Assembly (NCBI GenBank): GCA_035552095.1
Contig: DASZMA010000049.1
Location: 1 to 18,050 of the forward strand
Length of the DNA: 18,050 bases
Source: Bog-473 sp035552095
Lineage (GTDB): Bacteria; Actinomycetota; Acidimicrobiia; Acidimicrobiales; RAAP-2
Direction of reading: 5' to 3'
Positions 1-6,676 of the stretch are shown in pieces. Numbering within the stretch: position 1 is the first letter of the stretch; each line of letters begins with the position of its first letter. The notes below the pieces were generated by a model. That model made no database searches and was not told where the DNA came from. It saw only the letters and a program-made list of their open reading frames with translations. Position numbers and translations under genes: made by a program.

Positions 1-134
1 TCCAGGTGCTTGTCCCGCAGCTGCACAATGTCCACGCCCCCGGCGATGCAGGCCGCCACGAAGTCGGCCAGGTCGGGTCGGTCGGGCGTGCACAGGTAGA
101 GGTGGCAGTCCGCGATGGCGCGGGGGGACGTCAC
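1..134 (-). CDS. thiE: Thiamine-phosphate synthase, N-terminal part (cut by window edge)
   Basis: ThiE joins the pyrimidine (HMP-PP) and thiazole moieties to give thiamine phosphate in the cytoplasm. Only the first 44 codons are present; the rest lies left of the window. The minus-strand translation begins MTSPRAIADCHLYLCTPDRP and reaches GGVDIVQLRDK, which matches the first beta strand and the conserved VQLRDK motif of the ThiE TIM barrel. I chose the GTG at 134-132: its last two bases and the next A form the TGA stop of the upstream HhH-GPD gene (GTGA overlap), so the two are probably translationally coupled. The call rests on one motif in a short fragment, but the fit of spacing and motif is good. 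A TenI-type homologue is the main alternative. Confidence 0.8.
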   Translation of the reverse strand, partial: MTSPRAIADCHLYLCTPDRPDLADFVAACIAGGVDIVQLRDKHL

Positions 135-718
135 GCTTTGGCGCTGGCCTTGGCCTTTGCCTTCATGGCCTGCTTGTGGGTACGCACCTTGCCCAGGGTC
201 TCGGCGTCGGTGATATCCGCCACCGACATGAATGAGCCTTCCTTGCCGAACGGGGCGGTGGCGGCGCGCCAGCCTTCGGGTTGGACGCCGAGTTGCTTCC
301 CCAGCAGGGCGGCGAAGATACGGGCCTTCTGCTCGCCGAAGCCGGGCAGGGCGGTCAACCGTTTGATCAGCGTCTTCCCGTCGGGCAGGCCCTTCCAGAT
401 GGCGTCAGCCTTCCCGCCGTACTCCTCGGCCACAATGGCGCAGACCCCCTGCACCCGCCCGGCCATGGAGCCGGGAAAGCGGTGCAGCGCGGGCCGCTCC
501 TTGAAGACCTCGATCAGCTTCTCGGGGTCCATGGCGGCGATGGCGGCCGCATTGAGGGTGCCCCCCAGCCTCCGCTGCAGTTCGGCGGGTGACGAGAAGG
601 CCTTCTCCATGGTGACCTGCTGGTCGAGGACCATGCCGAGGAGGAGGGCCAGCGGATCCCGGCTGATGACCGCATCAGCCTCTTTGTCGCCGGTGAGATG
701 AAGTGCCACTTTTGCCAT
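131..718 (-). CDS. HhH-GPD superfamily DNA repair protein (actinobacterial type)
   Basis: 195-residue cytoplasmic protein of the helix-hairpin-helix base-excision glycosylase superfamily. The hairpin is visible at residues 124-132 (LPGFGEQKA), followed by KQLGVQPEGW and GSFMSVADI, and a basic Lys/Ala tail ends the protein (residues 182-195). This layout matches the uncharacterised actinobacterial HhH-GPD family, from memory TIGR03252. There is no aspartate between residues 133 and 167, where superfamily glycosylases carry the catalytic Asp about 20 residues after the hairpin, and no C-terminal cysteine cluster for a 4Fe-4S centre, so glycosylase activity is unproven. I chose ATG at 718 because the longer ORF (to 796) would run into the divergent Rrf2 gene and its added residues look unrelated. 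It overlaps thiE downstream by 4 bp. Confidence 0.8.
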   Translation of the reverse strand: MAKVALHLTGDKEADAVISRDPLALLLGMVLDQQVTMEKAFSSPAELQRRLGGTLNAAAIAAMDPEKLIEVFKERPALHRFPGSMAGRVQGVCAIVAEEYGGKADAIWKGLPDGKTLIKRLTALPGFGEQKARIFAALLGKQLGVQPEGWRAATAPFGKEGSFMSVADITDAETLGKVRTHKQAMKAKAKASAKA

Positions 719-741
719 GAAGGAATCTTGGCACGCCTCTC

Positions 742-753
742 TCACCTGGGTGA
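742..753. promoter_or_regulatory. Candidate operator: 12-bp inverted repeat TCACC-TG-GGTGA
   Basis: Perfect 5-bp half-sites around a 2-bp centre lie inside the 72-bp gap between the divergent HhH-GPD and Rrf2 genes. Rrf2-family regulators commonly bind dyads in their own promoter regions, so this is a reasonable autoregulatory site. The half-sites are short and could occur by chance. I see no clear -35/-10 pair on either strand here. Confidence 0.35.
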
Positions 754-790
754 TCGTGTCCTGACCCTTTGGGCAGGGCAGACTCTCGGC

Positions 791-1243
791 ATGCATATTC
801 CGGCCAAGGTCGACTACGGCATCCGGGCTCTACTCGCCCTGGCCGCCGCGGGCACTCCCCAGACGGCCGAATACCTGGCCGGGGAGCAGGGCCTCCCGCC
901 CCGTTTCCTCGGGGCGATCCTGGCCGACCTGCGCCGGGCCGGCATTGTGGCCAGCCAACGCGGGGCCGAAGGCGGCTACCGGCTGGCCCGCAGTGCCAGC
1001 GAGATCACCATGGCCGACGTCATACGCGCGCTCGATGGGCCGTTGGCCGAAGTGCGGGGTTACCGCCCGGAGTTGACCATTTACGACGGGGCGGCGGAGA
1101 ACCTGCAGCAGGTCTGGGTCGCCGTGCGGGCCAGTCTCCGGTCGGTGCTGGAGAAGGTCACGCTGACCGATGTGATCACCGGCAAGTTGCCCGCGCACGT
1201 GACGAAGATGACCACCGATCCCGATGCTTGGGTGGCCCACTAA
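791..1243 (+). CDS. Rrf2-family transcriptional regulator without cysteines
   Basis: 150-residue DNA-binding protein. The N-terminal winged helix-turn-helix begins MHIPAKVDYGIRALLALA, typical of Rrf2 proteins; the recognition helix region is around residues 34-50 (GLPPRFLGAILADLRRAG), and the wing is at residues 58-66 (GAEGGYRLA). IscR, NsrR and RirA hold an Fe-S cluster through conserved cysteines near residues 90-110. This protein has no cysteine at all, so it probably senses something other than an Fe-S state, as CymR-type members do. I chose ATG 791, where the family similarity begins; an in-frame ATG at 698 would overlap the divergent gene. The DinB-like gene follows directly and is likely co-transcribed. 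The effector and targets cannot be read from the sequence. Confidence 0.87.
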   Translation: MHIPAKVDYGIRALLALAAAGTPQTAEYLAGEQGLPPRFLGAILADLRRAGIVASQRGAEGGYRLARSASEITMADVIRALDGPLAEVRGYRPELTIYDGAAENLQQVWVAVRASLRSVLEKVTLTDVITGKLPAHVTKMTTDPDAWVAH

Positions 1244-1264
1244 TTGGCTGCTGCTGATGGCCCG

Positions 1265-1750
1265 ATGGTGTCGGTCACCGGCACCGACTTCATGTGGTTC
1301 GTCGATACCGCACTCGACGCCATGGCCGTCATTCTGCGTGACCTCGGCGATGACCTGGCCAATCGGCAGCCCGACCTCGAAGGGGCCAATACGCCCTTCG
1401 CCATCCTGACCCACTGCCTGGGCGTGATGGAGTTCTGGGGCGGTGCCACCGTGGCCGGCCGGGAGATTCAACGGGACCGGGAGGCGGAGTTCCGGGCCAG
1501 GGGCGAGCTGGGGGACCTGCTGCGTCGGGCCGCCGCGGCTCGGCAACAGCTGGAGTCGGACCTGGCCGAACTCGACTCCGAAGCGGCACCGCTCAGCCCC
1601 GGCCGCCACGCCAAGCCAGGTGATGCCCCCGATGCGGCCGAGCCCTACGCCCGCAACAGAGGGTCGGTACTGCTCCACATTGTCGAGGAGCTGTTCCAGC
1701 ATCTTGGTCAGATGGAGCTCACCCGGGATCTGCTGCTGGCTGACGGTTGA
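1265..1750 (+). CDS. DinB/DUF664-like putative metal-binding protein
   Basis: About 161 residues, mostly helical, with the spacing of a DinB four-helix bundle. Three histidines in the right places could bind a divalent metal: H50 (ILTHCLGV), H138 (LHIVEE) and H146 (FQHLGQMEL). In characterised relatives such as mycothiol-dependent maleylpyruvate isomerase and bacillithiol S-transferases, this triad binds zinc and the enzyme transfers or uses a low-molecular-weight thiol, so a mycothiol-linked or detoxification role is possible but unproven. A TTG at 1244, immediately after the Rrf2 stop, would add seven residues; I prefer ATG 1265, and neither has a clear ribosome binding site. It probably shares a transcript with the Rrf2 regulator and converges on aceE with about 20 bp between them. 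Confidence 0.72.
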   Translation: MVSVTGTDFMWFVDTALDAMAVILRDLGDDLANRQPDLEGANTPFAILTHCLGVMEFWGGATVAGREIQRDREAEFRARGELGDLLRRAAAARQQLESDLAELDSEAAPLSPGRHAKPGDAPDAAEPYARNRGSVLLHIVEELFQHLGQMELTRDLLLADG

Positions 1751-1752
1751 TA

Positions 1753-1767
1753 GCCGGCGCCGGCGCC
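1753..1767. repeat. GC-only overlapping palindromes between convergent genes
   Basis: Fifteen consecutive G/C bases contain two overlapping perfect 12-bp palindromes, GCCGGCGCCGGC (1753-1764) and GGCGCCGGCGCC (1756-1767). They fill the 21-bp gap between the convergent DinB-like gene and aceE. A bidirectional stalling or termination role is possible, but there is no T-tract on either side, so this may be only a GC-rich run. Confidence 0.3.
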
Positions 1768-1771
1768 AAGC

Positions 1772-4477
1772 TCAGACGATGAAAGGGGCGGCCGACGAAG
1801 GGTCGATGCCCAACTCGGTGATGGCCTCGGCCACCACGGAGGGCTCGATCCGTCCGGTCCGGGCCAGCTCGCTCAACACCGCCACGCTCAGGTGGGCCGC
1901 GTTCACCTCGAAGTGACCCCGGAGCGCCTCCCGGGCGTCCGAACGGCCGAAGCCGTCGGTGCCCAGCGACGTATAGGGGCGGTCGACGAAGCGGGCCACC
2001 TGGTCGGGCACGGAGCGCATGTAGTCGGTGATGGCGACGACCGGGTCGTCGCCTGAACCGAGCGCGTCGGTGACCACGGCGCGGCGGGCATCGGATCCGG
2101 GGTGGAGGCGGTTCCAGCGCTCCACTTCCAGCGCGTCGGTGCGCAACCCGCTCCAAGATGTGACGGCGAAGGTGTCGGCGGCCACGCCCCATCGGCTGGC
2201 CAATTGCTCCTGGGCCTCTTGGGCCACGCTCCACATCGGGCCCGAGAAGCACAACGAGGCGCGCAAGGAGCCTTCGACCTCGGGTGCGGTCGAGAAGCGG
2301 TAGACGCCCTCAATGATGCCCCGGGTGATGGCGGCGCCCTCTTCCCCGTCGGGCAATGCCGGCATCGGGTAGTTCTCGTTGTAGAGCGTCAGGTACCAGA
2401 AGCGGTCTTCGGGCTCGGGCCCCAGGATCTTGGTGATGGCGTGCCGCATGATCACCGCCACCTCGTAGGCGAAGGAGGCGTCGTAAATCTGGGCGGCCGG
2501 GTTGGTCGAGGCCAGCAACGGCGACTGACCGTCGTCGTGCTGCAGCCCTTCCCCCTGCAGGGTGGTCCGCCCGGCGGTGCAGCCGGCCAGGATGCCCCGG
2601 CCCCGGATGTCCCCCAGTGCCCAGGTCAGGTCGCCCACCCGCTGGAAGCCGAACATGGAGTAGAAGAGGAAGACCGGGAGCATGGGTTGCCCCCACGTGG
2701 CATAAGCCGTGGCCAACGCGGTGAACGCCGACAGCGCGCCCGCCTCGGTGATGCCCTCCTGGAGGACCTGGCCCGAGGTGCTCTCGGCATAGTGGAGGGG
2801 CAGGTCGGCGTCCACCGGCACATAGCGCTGGCCTTCCGGGGCGTAAATCTTCGCTTCCGCGATGATCGGCTCCAGGCCGAACGTCCGGGCTTCGTCCGAG
2901 ACGATGGGCGCGACCAGCGGGCCCACCGCCGGGTCGCGCACCAGGTTCCGGATCAGTCGGGCGAAGGCCATGGTGGTCGAGGCCGACTGCTTGCCCGAGC
3001 CGGAGAAGAACTCCTCGAACACCTTGTCGTCGGGCAGCAGCGGGCGTACCGGGCGCACGACGCGGGACGGGACCGGGCCGGCCAGCACTCTCCCGCGGGC
3101 CCGCAGGTACTCCAGCGCGTCGGAACCCTCGGCCGGGCGGATGTAGGGCGGGTCGCCTTCGAGCGCCGAGTCGGGAATGTCGTCGGTCAGGTACAGGCGG
3201 TCGCGCAGGGCGGTGAGCTGGGCCCGGTTCATCTTCTTGATCTGGTGGGTGGCGTTGCGCGACTCAATCTCGGGTCCGAGCGTCCAACCCTTGATGGTCT
3301 TGGCCAGGATCACCGTCGGTGCCCCCCGCTGCTCGGTGGCCAGCTTGTAGGCGGCGTAGAGCTTGCGGTAGTCGTGACCACCTCGGGGCAGCGAGACCAG
3401 TTCGTCGTCGGTCAGGTCGTCGACCAGGTGGCGCAAGCGCGGGTCGGGACCGAAGAAGTGCTCCCGGATGTAAGCGCCGGACTCGACGGCCAGCTTCTGG
3501 TACTCGCCGTCGAGGGTGGTGTTCATCCGGTCCATGAGGACGCCGTCGACGTCCTTGGCCAGCAGGGCGTCCCACCGTGAGCCCCAGATCACCTTGATCA
3601 CGTTCCAGCCGGCGCCGCGGAAGACCGCTTCGAGCTCCTGGATGATTTTGCCGTTGCCTCGCACCGGGCCGTCGAGCCGCTGCAGGTTGCAGTTGACCAC
3701 GAAGATCAGGTTGTCCAGGTGCTCGCGACCGGCCACCCCCAGGGCGCCGATCGACTCGGGCTCGTCCATCTCGCCGTCGCCGACGAAGCACCAGACCCGG
3801 CTGGCGCTGGTGTCGACCAGGTGCCGGTGGTTCAGGTAGCGGTTGATGTGGGCCTGGTAGATGGCGGAGATGGGACCCAGGCCCATGGAGACCGTCGGGA
3901 ACTCCCAGAAGTCGGGCAGCGCCCGCGGGTGGGGGTAGCTGGGCAGGCCCCCTCCACCTACCTCGTGCCGGAAGTTGTTCAGCTGCTCCTCGGTGAGGCG
4001 ACCCTCGACGAAGGCCCGCGCATAAATGCCGGGCGACGCGTGACCCTGAATGAAGACCTGGTCGCCGAAGCCGCCGTCGGCCTTGCCCCGGAAGAAGTGG
4101 TTGAAGCCGACCTCGTACAGCGCGGCCGAGCTGGCGTAGGTGGAGAGGTGACCACCGATGCCGTCGGTGCGCGTGTTGGCCCGCACCACCATGGCCGCCG
4201 CGTTCCAACGGATGTAGGCGCGGATCCGGCGCTCCTGGTACTCGTCGCCGGGAAACCAGGGTTCAGCATCGGCCGGGATGGTGTTGACGTAGGGCGTCGA
4301 AACTGTGGCCGGGAAGTCGACCTGCTTGGTGCGGGCCCGCTCCAGGAGCTTCATGAGGAGGTAGCGCGCCCGTGAGCGACCACGGGAGTCGACGATGGCG
4401 TCGAACGAGTCGAGCCACTCCTGGGTCTCGCCCGGATCGATGTCGGGAACTTGGTGGCTGATCCCGTCGAACAACAT
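1772..4477 (-). CDS. aceE: Pyruvate dehydrogenase E1 component, homodimeric type
   Basis: 901-residue thiamine-diphosphate enzyme that decarboxylates pyruvate and passes the acetyl group to the lipoyl arm of E2. Length and layout match the homodimeric AceE family. The ThDP/Mg motif is at residues 233-242 (GDGEMDEPES) with the partner NCNLQRLDG at 262-270. Active-site histidines known from E. coli AceE are all present: H110 (GIGGHLSTYAS), H145 (GHASPG) and H411 (ATHQIKKM). The pyrimidine-domain glutamate is E574 (QVLQEGI), and GRTTLQGEGLQHDDGQS is intact. ATG 4477 is preceded at 6 nt by TACCGT and has no well-placed Shine-Dalgarno sequence, suggesting a leaderless mRNA. It is divergent from rnhA; its partners E3 and E2 begin 0.8 kb away on the other strand. 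No truncation or missing key residue was seen. Confidence 0.96.
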   Translation of the reverse strand: MLFDGISHQVPDIDPGETQEWLDSFDAIVDSRGRSRARYLLMKLLERARTKQVDFPATVSTPYVNTIPADAEPWFPGDEYQERRIRAYIRWNAAAMVVRANTRTDGIGGHLSTYASSAALYEVGFNHFFRGKADGGFGDQVFIQGHASPGIYARAFVEGRLTEEQLNNFRHEVGGGGLPSYPHPRALPDFWEFPTVSMGLGPISAIYQAHINRYLNHRHLVDTSASRVWCFVGDGEMDEPESIGALGVAGREHLDNLIFVVNCNLQRLDGPVRGNGKIIQELEAVFRGAGWNVIKVIWGSRWDALLAKDVDGVLMDRMNTTLDGEYQKLAVESGAYIREHFFGPDPRLRHLVDDLTDDELVSLPRGGHDYRKLYAAYKLATEQRGAPTVILAKTIKGWTLGPEIESRNATHQIKKMNRAQLTALRDRLYLTDDIPDSALEGDPPYIRPAEGSDALEYLRARGRVLAGPVPSRVVRPVRPLLPDDKVFEEFFSGSGKQSASTTMAFARLIRNLVRDPAVGPLVAPIVSDEARTFGLEPIIAEAKIYAPEGQRYVPVDADLPLHYAESTSGQVLQEGITEAGALSAFTALATAYATWGQPMLPVFLFYSMFGFQRVGDLTWALGDIRGRGILAGCTAGRTTLQGEGLQHDDGQSPLLASTNPAAQIYDASFAYEVAVIMRHAITKILGPEPEDRFWYLTLYNENYPMPALPDGEEGAAITRGIIEGVYRFSTAPEVEGSLRASLCFSGPMWSVAQEAQEQLASRWGVAADTFAVTSWSGLRTDALEVERWNRLHPGSDARRAVVTDALGSGDDPVVAITDYMRSVPDQVARFVDRPYTSLGTDGFGRSDAREALRGHFEVNAAHLSVAVLSELARTGRIEPSVVAEAITELGIDPSSAAPFIV

Positions 4478-4483
4478 GGCTCC

Positions 4484-4489
4484 ACGGTA
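4484..4489 (-). promoter_or_regulatory. Candidate -10 box of aceE (TACCGT), leaderless
   Basis: On the minus strand, TACCGT fits the actinobacterial TANNNT -10 consensus and ends 6 nt before the aceE ATG, so transcription would start at or next to the A of the start codon. No convincing -35 box was seen. The fit is to a very short consensus. Confidence 0.4.
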
Positions 4490-4542
4490 GCCCTCTCACC
4501 GGCGGTTCCGTCACCGCGGTTGGCTGGTGTTACACATTGCGG

Positions 4543-5016
4543 ATGGACTCCACCGGCCCCGCTGTCATCGTGTACACCGACGGCGCGTGTCGAGGGAATC
4601 CCGGCCGGGGCGGGTGGGCCTGGGCCGTGCCCGGCGGACCGTTCGCCAGCGGGGCGGAGGTCCACACGACCAATCAACGCATGGAGATCACGGCCGCCCT
4701 GGAGGCGTTGCGCTTCCTGGTACCTGACGCCACGTCAGATATTGAGGTGGTGAGCGACTCCACCTATGTCGTCAACTGCTTCAAGGACCGCTGGTGGCAG
4801 GGCTGGCAGCGGCGCAACTGGAAGAACTCCCAGAACAAGCCGGTGGCCAACCGTGACCTCTGGGAGCCCCTGATCGAGCTGGCCGTGGCCTCGGCTCCCC
4901 AGGTCACGTTTCGCTGGGTCAAGGGGCACTCGGGCGATCGCTGGAACGACCGGGTCGACGAGCTGGCCACTCTGGCGGCCGATCGCGGCGCCGGCGAGAG
5001 TGGGGGCGGACAGTGA
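4543..5016 (+). CDS. rnhA: Ribonuclease HI
   Basis: 157-residue cytoplasmic endonuclease that cleaves the RNA strand of RNA-DNA hybrids, such as R-loops and replication primers. The four catalytic acids are visible: D13 (YTDGACRGNPG), E48 (NQRMEITAALEAL), D72 (VVSDSTYV) and D139 (RVDELA), with the mobile catalytic histidine H129 in VKGHSGD. The basic segment DRWWQGWQRRNWKNSQNK (residues 82-99) matches the substrate-binding handle of E. coli-type RNase HI. Length is normal for the single-domain enzyme. I prefer ATG 4543; an in-frame TTG at 4537 would add two residues. TACACA lies 6 nt before the ATG and no Shine-Dalgarno sequence is visible, so the mRNA may be leaderless. The gene is divergent from aceE and unrelated to the dehydrogenase genes around it. 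Confidence 0.95.
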   Translation: MDSTGPAVIVYTDGACRGNPGRGGWAWAVPGGPFASGAEVHTTNQRMEITAALEALRFLVPDATSDIEVVSDSTYVVNCFKDRWWQGWQRRNWKNSQNKPVANRDLWEPLIELAVASAPQVTFRWVKGHSGDRWNDRVDELATLAADRGAGESGGGQ

Positions 5017-5260
5017 CCGGGGCGGTTACCGGCCGGTAGCAAGCCGGCGTTAGCCGTCGCCGCCCACGGGGAGCGCCGCCCGTCCCCGCGACCATCATGA
5101 AACTGACCGCCACCGATGCCGTCACCGTGGCGTCAACGGCCACTTCAACGCCGAGCCGCACCGGCCCGTGGCGGTCGGGCGACCGGTAGGGTGATGTGGC
5201 GCTCGGGCAGTTCGGGGAGGGACCGGCCGCGCAACTGAGAGACAGGAAAGGGAAACGGCG
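5017..5260. other. Intergenic region before lpdA, with a palindrome and a possible -10 box
   Basis: This 244-bp stretch has no ORF I can support. A perfect 12-bp palindrome, TACCGGCCGGTA, lies at 5027-5038 just after the rnhA stop; it could form a hairpin but no T-tract follows. TAGGGT at 5187-5192 fits TANNNT and would give a leader of about 60 nt for the lpdA transcript. Just before the ATG the sequence AGGAAAGGG (5244-5252) is purine-rich and may serve as a ribosome binding site. The long spacing compared with other genes here suggests that the promoter of the lpdA-E2-lipBA run is in this region. Confidence 0.4.
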
Positions 5261-6676
5261 ATGAGCGCTGAAGACGAGTTCGACATCGTCGTGATTGGTG
5301 GTGGTCCCGGTGGGTACGCCACCGCGCTCTACGGTGCGGCCGCTGGCCTGTCGGTGGCCATTGTCGAGCGCGACAAGGTGGGCGGCACCTGCCTGCACCG
5401 GGGCTGCGTCCCGGCCAAGGAGTTCCTGGAGACGGCGGCGGTGCAGCGGACCGTGAGCGGGGCCGACCAGTTCGGCATTTCGGTGACCGGTGCCACCCTT
5501 GACTTCTCGGTCAGCCAGGATCGCAAGAACGGCGTGGTCGACAAGCTCTTCAAGGGTCTGTCCGGCCTGCTCAAAGGGCGCAAGGTCACCATCCTCTCGG
5601 GCACCGGGACCCTCCAGGCCGATCACCGGGTCCGGGTGGTCGACGGCGAGGACGCCGGGCGAGAGGTGGTCGGACGCAACGTCGTCCTGGCCGCCGGCTC
5701 AGTGCCCCGGAGCCTGCCCGGACTCGAGATCGACGGCCGCTGGGTCCTCACCTCCGACGAGTTCTTGGACCTCAAAGAAGTCCCGGCCTCGGTGGCGGTC
5801 GTCGGCGGCGGGGCGATCGGGTGCGAGTTCGCCTCCCTGCTCTCGGACCTCGGATCCAAGGTCACCGTGCTCGAAGCACTCGACTCCATCCTGACCGGCT
5901 GCGACGAGGATGTCGTGCGCCTGGTGAGCCGCTCCTTCAAGAAGCGGGGCATCGAGGTCTTCACCGGCGTCCAGGTCGAGAGCCATAGGCCGAACGCCGG
6001 CGGGAGCACCACCACGGTGAAGGCCGGCGAGCAATCATTCGAGGTCGAGGCCATCGTGGTGTCGGTGGGCCGGCGCCCCCGCAGCGAAGGGTTGGTAGCC
6101 GACGGGGTCGGCGTCGAAATCAACGATCGAGGATTCGTGGTGGCCGACGAGTACCAGCGCACCGCGGTACCCGGGGTCTGGGCCGTGGGCGACGTGGTGG
6201 CGGGCACCCCGCAGCTGGCCCACGTCGGGTTCGCCGAGGCCATCGTGGCGGTCAAGAGCATGCTGGGCGAGACGGTGCTGCCGGTCGACTACAGCCGGGT
6301 CCCGTGGGCCATCTACTGCCACCCCGAGGTCGCCTTCTGCGGGTTGACCGAAGCGCAGGCCAAGGCGAAGGGCATCCCCGTCATCACCAAGAAAGATCCG
6401 TTCGGCGGGAACAGCCGGGCGCTCATCATCGGGGACACCGAGGGCATGGTGAAGATCGTGGCCGAGCAACGCCCGGACGGCTCCGCCGGCAAGATCCTGG
6501 GCGTGCACATGGTCGGGCCGTGGGTGACCGAGCAACTCGGTGCCGGTTACCTGGCCGTCAACTGGGAGGCGTTGCCCGAAGAGGTGGCGTACTTCATTCA
6601 GCCGCATCCATCGCTGTCGGAGACCTTCGGCGAGACGATGTTGGCGCTGACCGGAAGGGGACTGCACCTTGGCTGA
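5261..6676 (+). CDS. lpdA: Dihydrolipoamide dehydrogenase (E3)
   Basis: 471-residue FAD enzyme that reoxidises the dihydrolipoyl arm of E2 and passes electrons to NAD+. The N-terminal FAD fold has GGGPGG at residues 13-18. The redox-active disulfide is C44/C49 in GGTCLHRGCVPAK, a variant of the common GGTCLNVGCIPSK. The NAD-binding motif VVGGGAIGCEFAS lies mid-protein, and WAVGDVV is the second FAD contact. The C-terminal dimer domain carries the catalytic His-Glu pair H449/E454 (HPSLSE), with the same spacing as E. coli. ATG 5261 has the purine-rich sequence AGGAAAGGG about 8 nt upstream. The gene overlaps the E2 gene by 8 bp, so the two are surely one transcript. A related disulfide reductase is possible from sequence alone, but the E2 and lipoate genes next door settle the role. 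Confidence 0.95.
   Translation: MSAEDEFDIVVIGGGPGGYATALYGAAAGLSVAIVERDKVGGTCLHRGCVPAKEFLETAAVQRTVSGADQFGISVTGATLDFSVSQDRKNGVVDKLFKGLSGLLKGRKVTILSGTGTLQADHRVRVVDGEDAGREVVGRNVVLAAGSVPRSLPGLEIDGRWVLTSDEFLDLKEVPASVAVVGGGAIGCEFASLLSDLGSKVTVLEALDSILTGCDEDVVRLVSRSFKKRGIEVFTGVQVESHRPNAGGSTTTVKAGEQSFEVEAIVVSVGRRPRSEGLVADGVGVEINDRGFVVADEYQRTAVPGVWAVGDVVAGTPQLAHVGFAEAIVAVKSMLGETVLPVDYSRVPWAIYCHPEVAFCGLTEAQAKAKGIPVITKKDPFGGNSRALIIGDTEGMVKIVAEQRPDGSAGKILGVHMVGPWVTEQLGAGYLAVNWEALPEEVAYFIQPHPSLSETFGETMLALTGRGLHLG

Noticed and set aside
2102..3580. 492-codon plus-strand ORF
   Set aside because: Antisense to aceE. No recognisable motif, and the aceE translation is fully consistent with its family.
5027..5038. 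TACCGGCCGGTA as terminator of rnhA
   Set aside because: The palindrome is perfect but short, with no loop and no T-tract. I kept it only as a note on the intergenic region.
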